A stretch of DNA of 64,000 nucleotides from CAVXWV01 sp963695415 (GCA_963695415.1 CAVOGL010000008.1:496001-560000); one strand, 5' to 3'; positions 18,611 to 29,084 are shown, counted from the first letter of the stretch. Notes: generated by a model not told the origin, from the letters alone. Translations and numbers: made by a program.

Positions 18611-19363
18611 TCAGCCTACCCGTTCGGCATCTTTGCCATAAATATCTTTGAAGCGCTGGTCATCGATTTCTTGCGGGAGCCCATCAAAGACAAGCTGCCC
18701 TTCATTCAATGCAATCACTCTGTCGGCGTAACGGTGAACAAGATCGAGAAAGTGCAGGCTGCATAACACGGTGACGCCGTCTTCCTGATTGATTAACTCC
18801 AGGTACTGCATGATGCTGTGCGCCAGGACCGGGTCAAGGCTGGCGACAGGCTCATCTGCGAGGATCATTTCAGGATCCTGCATCAGGGCACGGGCGATGC
18901 CAACACGCTGCTGCTGCCCGCCGCTTAATTCATCGGCGCGCTGGTAAGCTTTGGCGGTAATCCCCACGCGCTCAAGCTGCTGGAAAGCCTTTTCTATGTC
19001 TTTTTTGGGGAAGCGGTTGATGATGCTGACAGCGGGATTAATGTATCCCAGGCGTCCCGCGAGGACATTGGTAAGCACGGAAGAACGGCTGACCAGGTTG
19101 AAGTGTTGAAAAACCATCCCAATCCGCCGGCGAAAGACGCGCAGGTCTTCTTCAGACGCAGCGGTAATGTCCTGACCGTTCCAGACAATCTGCCCACTGG
19201 TGGGCTCGATGAGACGATTGATGCAGCGAAGCAAGGTGGATTTTCCTGAACCGCTCAAACCAATCACTGCCAGGAATTGACCCTCCGGCACGTCAAAGCT
19301 GACATCTACAAGCGCACGCACCCCGCCGTCGTAATCTTTGTATAAGTTCCTTACCGACAGCAT
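18611..19363 (-). CDS. phnC: Phosphonate-type ABC transporter ATPase PhnC
   Basis: ATPase subunit that drives the PhnE permease. Walker A is GLSGSGKST (about residues 35-43), the Q-loop is GMVFQHFNLV, the signature is LSGGQQQRVGIARAL, Walker B is MILADEP, and the switch His is in CSLHFLDLV. The HFNLVSRSSVLTNVLAGRLG stretch is characteristic of PhnC. 250 residues is normal. It is followed 3 bases later by phnE. Upstream, a hairpin separates it from the binding-protein gene. Confidence 0.93.
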   Translation of the reverse strand: MLSVRNLYKDYDGGVRALVDVSFDVPEGQFLAVIGLSGSGKSTLLRCINRLIEPTSGQIVWNGQDITAASEEDLRVFRRRIGMVFQHFNLVSRSSVLTNVLAGRLGYINPAVSIINRFPKKDIEKAFQQLERVGITAKAYQRADELSGGQQQRVGIARALMQDPEMILADEPVASLDPVLAHSIMQYLELINQEDGVTVLCSLHFLDLVHRYADRVIALNEGQLVFDGLPQEIDDQRFKDIYGKDAERVG

Positions 19364-19401
19364 CCGTAAACCTTTATTTTCGTCATATCTATTTGGGAAA
19401 T

Positions 19402-19434
19402 GAGACCCCGGACCAACGTAGAGTCCGGGGTCTC
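19402..19434 (-). terminator. Intergenic stem-loop between SBP gene and phnC
   Basis: A perfect 12-bp stem, GAGACCCCGGAC with GTCCGGGGTCTC, and a 9-base loop. On the minus strand only a weak T run (ATTTCCC) follows, so it may be a leaky terminator or an mRNA-stabilising 3' structure that gives more binding protein than ATPase, as is common in ABC operons. Confidence 0.6.
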
Positions 19435-19450
19435 GAACAACCAGGAAAAT

Positions 19451-21859
19451 TTACTCGCCGAGGTCTTCGAGCGTGAAGCCGGCAGCATCGACCGCGTTCT
19501 GGATGGGATCGTATTCCTCATCCAAAGCGGGATTGATTCCTGTCCAGCTGTATGCCAGCATGGCCTCTGCAAAGCCTTCCGGATCATCCGTGGCGAAGGC
19601 AAAGAGAGCATCCATGATCGCCTGGCGGACATCCTCAGGGAAATCGGGTCCAAAGGAGACCGTATCGTTCGGAATCTTGGGCGTTACTGCCAGGATGCGC
19701 AGTTTCTCCATCACATCCGGCGCATCTGTCCTGATGTTGCGGCGAGCATCACGGGGCTCGTAGTTGTCGCAGATCAGCGTTTTCTCATTGACAACACAGA
19801 CCGGGATCAGATCTTCAGGAACATCGGTGAGGGGGTCACCGGGTTCCCAGGTGGCCAGGGCTGCGCCATCAATGTTGGGCGGGCTGTAGAAAGCGGTGGC
19901 AAAATCGACATCACCCTGGTAAACGGCGTTCATGGCGCCTGTGTGACCGACGGCAACGCTTTCACCCGGCTCAATCCCGGCATCCTGGAACATCAGAATT
20001 GGATACAGGTATCCGGAGGTTGAGCCTGGATCGGGATAAGCCCATTTCAAACCATTGATATCTGCCAGGGTCTGGTATGCGCTGTCGCGCTGGACGACAA
20101 CCATGGCTGCGTACCAATCGAGACCAAAACGGACTGCCTTCGCGGCAACGTCCACACCACACAGCTGCCTAGCCAGGACATAACCCAGACCAGGGATGAA
20201 GCCCATGGTGTCGGTTGGTGAAGCGCACATCTCCTCGATGGTTGCCGCATAAGAAGTAGGAACGGTGACTACAAATTCCAGTCCCGTGATTTCCTTCAAT
20301 TTGGCAGCAAGGAGATCGCCACCCGCGACGATTTCAGAAGTCTCAACCGAGGGAACAAAGAGCACCTTGATGGGGTGATCGACTGTGCCAATCGGCTCAG
20401 GGGTGGGTTCAGGCGTGTTGGTGGGTACAGGGGTGGGCAGCGGTGAAGACATCTGCTCGGATAGGATGACGTTGGCTTCTTCGTTCAGTGAAGCCAGCGT
20501 GCTGGCAACATCCGCTCCGCCTGTGATGGCAGCTGCAGCTTCAGCCACTAAATCGCGCACAAAGTCATAACCAGGAACAGGCGGCTCAAATCGACCGTAC
20601 GGAAGCAGTTCGAAGGAAGTCTGGTAGGCAGGGTTGGCAGCGAAGTAATCTGTCAAACTTTCCGCAACGCTAGCGCGCACAGGGAAGTATTGACTGGCTT
20701 GCGCCCACTTTGCCTGAACATCCGTGCTGGTATAGTACTTGATAAACAACCAGGCTGCCAGGTTCAGTTCTGGCGTTGTGTTGGGAATGCTAACACTGGC
20801 GCCATAGACGTTCTGCACCGGGTCGGCTGTGGTGTGCGGGATCGCGGCAACGCTCCAATTGTGCTGCGAGCCTGCATCCACTGCTAACTGGTAGAAGGGC
20901 AAACCAGAGCTTGAGCTAATCGTGAACAGGGTTTTCCCAGCGCCGAAATCGGTCTGGTCGCCATATCTTTCAGTTACATAGTTGCGCAACCTTCGTTGAA
21001 CATCTCCTGGATCAGGGTCATTGCCTCAACAGTTGCAGCGCTGTCATAGGTGAACATGCTGGTGTTGTAATCGAAGATATCGCCGCCGAAGGCGAAGGTC
21101 AGACTGGCTACGTTGGAAGCATCCAGGCTGGCTTCATAACCGATGGGACCTTCTACGGTTGCCTTGCTGAAAGGCTGTTCAACCGCTTTGCATGCCATCT
21201 CTTTGAATTCCTCAGGAGAGGTGGGTGGAGCATCATACCCCAGTTCTGACAGCCAGTCGACGTTGTAATACAACATTTCCATCGAACGGTTGGGAGGGAA
21301 GCCCAAACGAGCATTGTCAAAGGTCGGGAAGACATCCTGTACCCAGAAGCCCGGGAAGAAATCAGCCTGGTCTTCTGCACTCAGACCCCATTTGGGGCTG
21401 TCCACCAGTGGGTTCATATCAACCAGACCATCGCCAAGCTGGTAGGTTGCAGCCTGGTTCTGATAGGCGACCACCACATTCGGAGCATCCGGCGAGTTCA
21501 AAGTTGCCAGCATCTTGTTGAAGATATCGTTGTAGCTGCCGGCATATTCCGCCGTCAACGGTGATACCCCACTCGTTGGACTGGTTGAACTCATCAATGA
21601 TCTCTAAGAGAGCTACTTCGCGCTCTTGAGAGTGGTTGTGCCAGAAGATCACCGTCTGACCGGAGGGGTCGACATCTGCATACATGTCTGCAGGAGCGGC
21701 TGGTTCTTCAGCCTCCTCCTCCATAACCTCTTCCGTCGGTTCTGGTTGTGCTTCTGGTTCTTCTGCCGGCGCCTGCGTGGTCGCCGAAGAACACGCTCCT
21801 AAGAGCATAGCGGCAATCATCAGCAGCGCCAGAAGTGTTGTAAATAGTTTCTTGTTCAT
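19451..21859 (-). CDS. Fused sugar-type SBP and PhnD-type SBP lipoprotein (two frameshifts in sequence)
   Basis: About 802 residues. A lipoprotein signal (LLALLMIAAMLLGAC, Cys23) and acidic/Pro spacer lead into a family-1 sugar-type binding domain (VIFWHNHSQEREVALLEI, WLSELGYDAPPTSPEEF, GKTLFTISSSSGLPFY) ending at LASLNEEANVILSEQ. A Pro/Thr linker (PLPTPVPTNTPEPTPEP) then joins a complete PhnD domain of about 307 residues (IKVLFVPSVETSEIV, DTMGFIPGLGYVLARQLCGV, GSTSGYLYPILMF, TGAMNAVYQGDVDFA). The PhnD part has no signal peptide of its own. The junction is inside one unbroken frame (19451-20989). Frameshifts near 21556 (extra base, ITV/TAEYAGSY) and 20981 (missing base, EGCA/YVTERYGD) interrupt only the sugar half. 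Both adjacent permease types are encoded in the same operon. Confidence 0.8.
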
Positions 21860-21999
21860 GAAAATTCTCCTCCATAAGAGTTTTGAGATTGTTTTAATGC
21901 GGTATTTTCGTTCGGATTTCCGCGTATAAGCACCTCCTTAGGAATAAACAATTCTTGATTCACCAATTCATCTATTAAAAAATTTGGATAACTGAAATA

Positions 22000-22906
22000 T
22001 TATCCTTTCAATCCTGTCGTTGCAATTCCCTGAGTAAACTGACGCTGGGTGAAGAAAATAAAGAATCAGGATGGGGATGATCGTGATCACGGCTCCTGCC
22101 ATCAGCAATTGGGTCTCAGGACCGGCTTCGGTGACAAACGTCCACAATCCAACCATCAATGGTCGCCAGGTATCTCGAGTTGTGACCAGGAGAGGCCACA
22201 GGAATGCGTTCCACGAGCCAATAAAGCCGAAGATGACAACCGTCATGATAGGCGCTTTACTGAGCGGGAGAACAATCTGGACCAGAAAACGCAAATGACC
22301 GGCGCCATCGATACGGGCAGAATCCCAGAGCTCATTGGGGATCGTGCGGAAGAACTGCCTGAGCAAGAAAATACTGAAAGCGTTCGCCATAAAAGGCACC
22401 GTTAATGCGGGAAGCTTATTGAGCCACGAACCCCAGGGAATGACATCCCCGCGGATCATCAAGAAGTTGGGGATCATGGTGACGGATTCGGGGATCATCA
22501 TGGTCGCCAGTAGAATGGCGAAAATCACATCTCGTCCCCAGAAGTTTATGCGCGCAAAAGCATAACCGGCAAGCGTAGAAGTGATAACAAGCCCAACAAC
22601 GGTGGTGAAGGTAATGATAACGCTGTTCAAAAAATACTTCGAGAACTTAGCTTCCTGCCAGGCCTGGATGTAATTCTCGAACTGAGGCGATCCAGGAGTC
22701 CATTGCCGGCTTATCGTTTCACCGAGTGTCATTAAAGAAGTGGAGACCATCCAAAAAAATGGGATAATGGCTAAAATTGCGCCAAAAATCAAAATCAAAT
22801 ACAGGAAAATCCTGGTTGGAGAGAATTTCAACCCTAAAAGATTCACCTGCGAGTTCCTCGAATCACTTTTTAAAGGGGTTGATGTTTTTTGCTCGAACTC
22901 AGCCAT
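22000..22906 (-). CDS. Sugar ABC permease, MalG/UgpE type (frameshift near the 3' end)
   Basis: Inner-membrane permease of the carbohydrate CUT1 family. Six membrane segments are visible, with the EAA loop as ELWDSARIDGAGHLRFLVQIVLPLSKAP. I start it at ATG 22906 (MAEFEQKTST), preceded by GGAGAG. The frame stays open to 21968, but the natural C-terminus of this family, FTQRQFTQGIATTGLKG-stop, appears in the next frame. Removing one T from the four-T run at 22055-22058 gives YFFTQRQF and a stop at 22000-22002. It overlaps the upstream MalF-type gene by 8 bases. No dedicated MalK-type ATPase is present here, so a shared ATPase or PhnC must energise it. Confidence 0.88.
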
Positions 22907-24077
22907 AAAAAACCCGCTCTCCGAAAATCTTGTTTTGGGCAAAGGTCAGACCCAAGATGATGCCGAACAACAAAATCGCCTGTGCGGCAGCATAACCGTA
23001 TTGGTTGGCTTTATAGAAGGTGTCAAAGATAGAAACGCTGACCACGTTTGCCGTCCCCAATGCAGCCGGCGTGCGCATGACATAAATGTGATTGAATGCT
23101 TTGAACGTGCCGATAAACGCGATCAGTGCCAGGTAAAAGGTAACCGGGGATAATAATGGCAGGGTAATATTGCGAAACAGGCTCCACTGGTTGGCGCCAT
23201 CGATCTCTGCAGCTTCGTACAACTCCTTGGGGATTGACCCCAAACCCGCCAGAAATATCACGGTATTGTAACCAATGTAGGTCCAGATCCCAAAAAAGGC
23301 AATTGATACCAGCGCCAGGCTGGGACCAGCCAGGAATCCTTCCAAATTCTCCAAACCTAACAGGAGTGAATTAACGGCTTTAGGCTCAAACAGCCATTTC
23401 TGGGGCTCTAATCCGATGACTCCAATCGCCTGGTTTGCCAGTGATGTATCGCGTGGGCTGAAGATCGTACGAAAGACTACGGCTGTGGCGACGACCGGGG
23501 TGATATAAGGCAAGAAATACATCATGCGGAAGAATTCCTGCCCGCGGATTTTTTGAAAAAGGATGTAGGCTAACACCAGGGCGATGGCTAATTCAGCCGG
23601 AACCGTGGTGAGGGAATAGAACAAGGTTATGGGCAAAGATTGGAGGAAGCGCGCATCCCCGGTGGCGTTCATCTGACTCCAGCCCATGGGAATAACGAAG
23701 GCTCCGCCGATCAAAACCAGTGCGGCTGCAATACGCAGGACGAGACCAAGGGTCGTCTCCGATCTCATCGCCCGGTTCCACAAGAAATACGCCAGGAAGA
23801 GAAGCGCAAAACCGAGGACAAACACGAGCATCCCTGTCCAGGTGCCGATGGCTTTGAGGTAATTTTCCGCACCGATAAATGGTCCCTGCTTGACTCTCCA
23901 GTTATACAAGCTCATATAAAAGGCGTAACCAATAGGGAACATCCCAAAAATCGTGATCAGCGCAACGGATGGGAGGATAAACAGGTACCCGGTTATCTGT
24001 TCCTTGAGGTCGATCCAACGGAACCGTTTCTTACGGTACGTGATGGTTTTGGGATAAGCGGCGGAATCAGTGGTCAA
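22899..24077 (-). CDS. Sugar ABC permease, MalF/UgpA type
   Basis: Partner permease of the MalG-type protein. LKEQITGYLFILPSVALITIFGMFPIGYAFYMSLYNW is the typical first segment, and the EAA loop reads ELYEAAEIDGANQWSLFRNITLPLLSP. An unusual insert after YLKAIGTW carries two extra hydrophobic stretches (TGMLVFVLGFALLFLAYFLW and LVLRIAAALVLIGGAFVIP). The frame is open to an ATG at 24272, but that codon overlaps the start of the divergent SBP gene and leaves no promoter. I chose the TTG at 24077, which gives the usual ~25-residue cytoplasmic lead. The start is uncertain; the rest is secure. First gene of the operon. Confidence 0.85.
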   Translation of the reverse strand: MTTDSAAYPKTITYRKKRFRWIDLKEQITGYLFILPSVALITIFGMFPIGYAFYMSLYNWRVKQGPFIGAENYLKAIGTWTGMLVFVLGFALLFLAYFLWNRAMRSETTLGLVLRIAAALVLIGGAFVIPMGWSQMNATGDARFLQSLPITLFYSLTTVPAELAIALVLAYILFQKIRGQEFFRMMYFLPYITPVVATAVVFRTIFSPRDTSLANQAIGVIGLEPQKWLFEPKAVNSLLLGLENLEGFLAGPSLALVSIAFFGIWTYIGYNTVIFLAGLGSIPKELYEAAEIDGANQWSLFRNITLPLLSPVTFYLALIAFIGTFKAFNHIYVMRTPAALGTANVVSVSIFDTFYKANQYGYAAAQAILLFGIILGLTFAQNKIFGERVFYG

Positions 24078-24198
24078 AGTTAATTTGGTTGACAGCGTAA
24101 CGAAATGATAGTCTCTCCCAGGCTCAAACAACCGCTTTGCAGGCAGCGCTTTGACGGTGACCAGTGAACCTGTGGTGTGGAAATCGCCTTGCGATACT

Positions 24199-24227
24199 AT
24201 TATATTACATAACTTTTCTCCCGACGA
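24199..24227 (-). promoter_or_regulatory. Possible promoter of the hybrid transporter operon
   Basis: A perfect TATAAT on the minus strand (complement of 24199-24204) lies about 120 bases ahead of the proposed malF-type start. The -35 region at 17 bp spacing (TCGTCG) matches only three of six positions, so the site may need an activator. Confidence 0.35.
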
Positions 24228-24282
24228 AATATTAAGGTTAAGAAACCTGGTGTGATAAACTATACGCCTCATGGGAGACGGC

Positions 24283-25759
24283 GTGGCTAAGTTTTATAAA
24301 GTACTTGCCCTAACATTTCTAGTCACATCCGGGCTGGTTTTATTCACTGCCTGCACAACGCCTGCAGCTGATGTACAAGCGACACAGCCAACAGCCTGGT
24401 CTGCCGGGGAGGAACAAACATCGGCAACCCCCACGGAAACCACTGAATCCCTGCTGCCCACCCCCACCCATACACCGACCCCAGAGCCTGTACCAGAAAG
24501 CGTTTTAGGCGTTACGCCTGAAGATTTGAACGGCATAACGATCCAGTTCTGGCACCCGTGGAGCGGCGTCCAATCTGAAACCATCGCCGATCTGGTTCAA
24601 GCTTTCAATGAAACCAATGAATGGGGGATTGGCGTCGAGATTACAAGCTTTGATGACCTGGATCAATTGTGGGCGGAGGTCCACGAAGCCAGCCAAACCG
24701 GGGAGATGCCTGACCTGGCTGTGGGTGCAATGCACCAGATTCTGTCCATGGATACACCAGATCAAGCCATTGACCTGGTTCCCTACCTGAACGATCCAGT
24801 TTGGGGGCTAAGCCCCGAAGACCAGGCGGATTTCTTTCCTTCGATTTTGAAATCCATCCAAATGAGTGATAATTTCACCGGTTTTCCGGCACAGCAATTC
24901 GGTCATGTGTTGTTCTACAACAAGACGTGGGCGCAGGAATTGGGGTTCGATGCTGCGCCACAAACTCCTGATGAAGTGTTCACACAGGCTTGTGCCGCTG
25001 CAAACGCCAACCTGCTGGATGACGATGCGGAAAATGACGGCAGCGGAGGGACAATTATCTCGAACTCAATATATATCCACTCTGGGATGGCTAAACGCCT
25101 TCGGCTCACCTGTGACCGACAGTGAGGCACCAGGATACGCGTTCGACCGGATCGAGACAGAAGAAGCTTTTCAATTTCTGAGGAAGTTGTACGATGAAGG
25201 ATGTGCCTGGCTGCCTGAAAGCGACTATGTCGAGGTGGAATTCGCTGAGCGCGAAGGTTTGTTCACCAGCAGCAGCATGACCGCCATCCCACACCAGGCA
25301 CAAGCGATGACTCAAGCCGGGAACCCGGATTCGTGGACCGCCCTTCCTTTTCCAGCCCCTGACAATGGCGGTGTATTGCCCATTTATGGCCCAAGTTATG
25401 CTGTCCTTGCTTCTACACCAGAAAAACAGCTGGCTGCATGGTTGTTGATCCGCTGGATGGTACAACCCGAGAATGATGCCAGATGGGTAGAGGCTAGTGG
25501 GTCACTGCCGCTGCGGGCAAGCACGCTGAGCCTGTTGGAAGGATACCGGCAGGCAAACCCGCAGTGGTCGGCTGCGGTAGATGCCCTCAGCCTGGGTGTC
25601 TTAGAACCGCCGACTGCGTCCTGGGGGCAGGTGCGATGGGCGCTGCATGATGCCACCACACAGTTATACCGTTATTACTTCAGCGCTGAAGGAATCCCGG
25701 AGATGGTGGATTTCTTACAGTCCACCGCTGATGATTTATCCGAGCAGTTCGACCCTTGA
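24283..25759 (+). CDS. Second sugar-type SBP lipoprotein (frameshift in sequence)
   Basis: About 490 residues, divergent from the transporter operon. Signal peptide LALTFLVTSGLVLFTAC, then a Thr/Pro spacer and a family-1 binding domain (ITIQFWHPWSGVQSETIADL, GMPDLAVGAMHQI-like stretch, VWGLSPEDQADFFPS, GHVLFYNKTWAQELGFDAAPQTPDEVF). It is a paralog of the sugar half of the fused SBP: WGLSxEDQADFFP occurs in both. Near 25069 a one-base insertion separates IISNS from YISTLGWLNAFGSPV. I prefer the GTG at 24283 because GGGAGA precedes it; ATG 24271 has no ribosome-binding site. It probably feeds the same MalFG permeases, giving the transporter two alternative receptors. Confidence 0.82.
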
Positions 25760-25770
25760 GTTAGCAGCTT

Positions 25771-25807
25771 AAAAGTGACAGGCACTTTTAAAGTGCCTGT
25801 CACTTTT
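25771..25807. terminator. Bidirectional terminator
   Basis: A perfect 17-bp stem, AAAAGTGACAGGCACTT with its complement, and a 3-base loop. It has A-runs on the left and T-runs on the right, so it can stop transcription from both the SBP gene (+) and the bactofilin gene (-), which converge here. Confidence 0.85.
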
Positions 25808-25809
25808 TC

Positions 25810-26311
25810 TCAGGTTGATGTTTCGTCTGATTGCTGTTGATCGAAATCCAACTCAATTTTTTCTTCCATGGTGATCTTGCCGCGTAAAAAGGCGCCTTCT
25901 TCGGTGGCGAATGCAGCGGTAACCACATCCCCCCAGACCCTACCTGTGGAGCGGATCTCAACTTTCTCGGCAGTTATATCTGCTCTTACCGCGCCGGCTA
26001 CGATCACCACACTGGCATGAATATGCTCCCCGGATACACGACCGGTTTCCCCAATCACCAACAGCCCGCGCAGGGAAATTGAACCTTCAAAAGCGCCCTC
26101 GATGCGCACACCTCCGCTGCCACCAAGGCTGCCGTTCCACGAGATACCCGTCCCGAGGACAGATGTCACGCGATCGGTAGATGGGTGAGTGCCCAGAACC
26201 TGGGTGCCCAGGCTCTGGGTGCCCAGATTCTGGGTGCCACCTGACTGTTGTACCACTATTCTGGGCGCTCAGGTTCTTTGAGGTTTTCTCGTCTGTGCGT
26301 CGCCGGAACAT
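25810..26311 (-). CDS. Bactofilin (frameshift, with palindromic repeat insert)
   Basis: Bactofilins are nucleotide-independent beta-helical cytoskeletal polymers involved in cell shape and wall synthesis. The core is clear: ISWNGSLGGSGGVRIEGAFEG, SLRGLLVIGETGRVSGE, VVIVAGAVRADITAEKVEIRSTGRVWGDV, EGAFLRGKITMEE. The natural N-terminus MFRRRTDEKTSKNLSAQ begins at ATG 26311 behind AAAGGAT, but in a different frame from the core. The shift lies between about 26180 and 26250, inside or next to a tandem array of a 15-bp palindromic unit that encodes GTQ-xLG repeats. The shift may be a sequence error or a slip of that array. Located downstream of fabI. Confidence 0.82.
26185..26244 (-). repeat. In-gene tandem palindromic array in bactofilin (15 bp units)
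   Basis: Three clear units of CTGGGTGCCCAG plus a 3-base spacer (26200-26214, 26215-26229, 26230-26244), with a degenerate unit before them. Each unit is a palindrome with stem CTGGG/CCCAG and a TG loop. The array replaces the usual short disordered N-terminal tail and encodes LGTQ/LGTH repeats. Confidence 0.85.
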
Positions 26312-26330
26312 ATGTATCCTTTCTGCCTAC

Positions 26331-26382
26331 GCCTTATAAGGTTCGCCTTTATAAGGTTCGCCTTTTTAAGGTTCGCCTTGAG
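26331..26382. repeat. Tandem hairpin array upstream of bactofilin (15 bp units)
   Basis: Three complete units of AAGGTTCGCCTTTAT-type sequence (26338-26352, 26353-26367, 26368-26382) plus a half unit at 26331. Each holds the hairpin AAGG-TTCG-CCTT, whose loop is the very stable UUCG tetraloop in RNA. It lies between the end of fabI and the start of bactofilin. Confidence 0.85.
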
Positions 26383-26433
26383 ATGGTGCACGATCGCCGG
26401 AAATTCAAAACTTCAAAGGTGCCGGTCAGCGAC

Positions 26434-27217
26434 TTAATCGCAAGGTGGAATCGGGAAGGCAAGTATATTGTATCCCGAATCGACGTAAATCACTTCACCC
26501 GTAACCTTCGACGAGAGTTTTGAAGCCAGGTAAACGGCTGTGTCACCGACGTCCTCAATGGTGATATTCTGCTGCAGAGGAGCCAGGCGGTTGAAATGGC
26601 GGTACAGGGTTTTGAACCCGCCAACACCTGCGGCAGACAAGGTGCGGATCGGTACCTGCCGAGATAGCGTTTACGCGGATGTTGCGCGTGCCGAAATCAT
26701 AAGCCAGGTAGCGCACCGAAGCTTCTAACGCGGCTTTGGCAACTCCCATTACGTTGTAATTAGGCGCGACCTTTTCAGAGGCATAATAGGTCAGGGTCAT
26801 CATGGATGCACCTGGACGGAGCAAGGGTTCAAACATCCTTGCCATTGCGGTGAAGGAATAAACGCTTATGTCCAAAGCCTGTTGAAAACCAGCGCGCGTG
26901 GTGTGAAAATAAGCGCCTTCGAGTTCCTCACGCCCCGCAAAGGCAACAGCATGCACCAGGATGTCCATCTCACCGAAAGCGTCTCTCGATTTATCAGCGA
27001 CTGCCTGGATTTGGTCATCCTGGGTGACGTCACATGGCTCAGCAAAACGGGCGCCAAGCTCACCGGCTAAAGGCAGCGCATGTTTCTCAACCGCGGGATG
27101 ATAACTAAAACCCACTTCGGCTCCCGCATCTCGAAGCGCTTTAGCAATCCCCCAGGCGATACTGCGCTGGTTTGCCACACCAAAAATGACGGCTTTCTTG
27201 CCAGATAATAAATTCAC
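26434..27217 (-). CDS. fabI: Enoyl-ACP reductase FabI (frameshift in sequence)
   Basis: NADH-dependent reductase of the last step of fatty-acid elongation. Glycine motif GVANQRSIAWGIAKAL, and the FabI catalytic block YYASEKVAPNYNVMGVAKAAL with both Tyr and the Lys. The C-terminal third (SAAGVGGFKTLYRHFNRLAPL, VTGEVIYVDSGYNI) is in another frame. At about 26653 an extra base interrupts NAISAG-PIRTLSAAG. About 260 residues once joined, normal length. The loss of SAG-PIRTLA in the raw frame is an artefact. It lies next to acyl-CoA dehydrogenase and Etf genes but belongs to fatty-acid synthesis. Confidence 0.92.
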
Positions 27218-27339
27218 TTGTTTCTCCTTTAACGAATGCTTCTCCTTTTAGAGAAGGGTTCTAATTAATTCGATTGACTCGACTGCCCCTCACAGGCAGC
27301 GCCTAACTGGCGAATTGTCGAGACCAATACATCAAGATA

Positions 27340-29072
27340 CTAAGACAACACGCTCTGGCGGACTTCAAGCGGGGTTGCGTCAGCGGAATGAATCACCTCA
27401 CCTGCGCGGTGGATTTCAGGGAGGTACTCGGCAATGTAAAGACGTGCGAGGTCTCGTTTTCGCTCGTCCTCCCGGGCATCGCGCAGCAACAACCAGGAAT
27501 TGATCAGATAACAAGCCATGTTCGCTAAATCCAAAGCATAATAATCGATAATCTCGCGCTCATTCTCTTTCAGGTTATCGATGGCAATCTTGAACATCTG
27601 GTTCGATTCCACAAGCTGTTTCTGCAATGGGTGAAGCTGCTCACCATATTCCAATGACGCCCATTCGTCCAAGAGCGGATCGAGAGCATGTCCTAAAATT
27701 TTACTCAACGCGGCAACTACCTGCAGCTGGCTGGTGCCCTCATAAATGTTGGTCACGCGGATATCGCGGTAATGGCGTTCAATGTTGAATTCCTGCATGT
27801 AACCAACACCACCATGCACCTGGAGCGCCTGGTAGCAGACACGGTTGCCCATCTCAGTGTTGTAAAATTTGGTCAGAGGGGTGAGGATATCGGCATAACT
27901 GGAGATCTGCTTCTGCTTCTGTCTGAGGTCGGGGATGGAATCATCACCGGTTGACTGCAGATGTTCGTATGCTTTGAGCAGGTCAACCCAATAACCCGTT
28001 TCAAATAAAAGGGCACGCCCGGCTTCGATCTCGGCACGCATCGAGAGCATCATACGTGAGACTGCTGAAAGATCGCGGATCGGTTTGCCAAACTGGATGC
28101 GAGCGGTGGCATAACGGTTCAGCCTCACGGTATGCGGCTTCTGCAATCCCCAGAGCCTGAGCGCCAACTGCCAGACGGGCACCGTTCATCAACGCCATGG
28201 CATAACGCATCAAACCATAGCGCCGTTTGCCGACCAGATAGGCGGGGGTGTTGCTGTACTGGATTTCGCATGTGGGTGATGCATTTAAGCCCAGTTTGTG
28301 CTCGATACGGCGGATGTGAACACTTTCGTCGCGCTCGAGCAGAAAGAGAGACAGCCCACGCGCATCGCTTGTGCCTTCTTCAGAACGCGCCAATACCAGA
28401 TGCACGTCGGCGCAGCCATTGGTGATGAAGCGCTTGACGCCGTTGATGCGCCAGAACTCCGGCAGCTTCATCATATGCCGCCCGCGTCTGCACCGCACCG
28501 AGGTCCGAGCCGGCGTCAGGCTCGGTCAGCACCATTGCGCCGGTCACCTCCCCCCTGGAAAAGCGCGGTAGAAAGCTCTGCTTTAAGTCTTCTTCAGCAA
28601 ACTCGTTGATCGATGCCGCAATCTCCTGGAGTCCAAATATCGTCATCAAGCCAGCTTCGGCGCGTGAGATCAACTCAACCATTACCGAGTAAACCGTTTC
28701 GGGCAGGTTCAGACCCCCGAACTCCCAGGGCAGCATGGCGCCCATTAATTCAGCCTGGCGCAATGCCTCCAACGCTTTTTGCGTAGCCTGAGAATAGGTC
28801 ACTTCGCCGTTTTCAAACTGCGCTCCTTCCTGGTCGGCTTCAGCTGCCAGCGGCGCAACCACGTTGGCGCAAATATCACCTAATACGCTGAGCATCAGGT
28901 CATAATTTTCAATCGCATCCGAATAGTGGCGCGGGGCGGTGGCATAATCATCAGCGTACTTGTAATTCTTCTCCTTGATCCTGACCACTTCCCGCAGGTC
29001 GATCTGGTCCAGGCGGAATTTCAGGTCGGGATTATCCAGGTAAAAATTTTCCGTAAAGATATCACCACTCAT
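27340..29072 (-). CDS. Acyl-CoA dehydrogenase (two frameshifts in sequence)
   Basis: FAD-dependent acyl-CoA dehydrogenase of about 577 residues, the long form with a C-terminal extension as in many anaerobes. Landmarks in order: NYDLMLSVLGDICANVVAPLA, AMLPWEFGGLNLPE, TGAMVLTEPDAGSDLGAVQTRA, WRINGVKRFITNGCADVHLVLARSEEG, ATARIQFGKPIRDLSAV, YQALQVHGGVGYMQEFNIERHYRDIRVTNIYEGTSQLQ. Extra bases near 28456 (GVWRING) and 28117 (REAERYATARI) break the frame; removing one base at each restores the family sequence. Start at ATG 29072. It sits 12 bases after etfA, so it delivers electrons to the adjacent EtfAB. Substrate chain length unknown. Confidence 0.9.
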
Positions 29073-29084
29073 GTTTACCAAGCC

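Noticed and set aside
24078..24272. N-terminal extension of the MalF-type permease to ATG 24272
   Set aside because: It would start on the same CATG as the divergent binding-protein frame and cover the TATAAT box, and the added residues resemble no permease N-terminus.
25771..25807. Long inverted repeat as a mobile element end
   Set aside because: It is a single copy between convergent genes with A and T runs on the two sides, which fits a bidirectional terminator.
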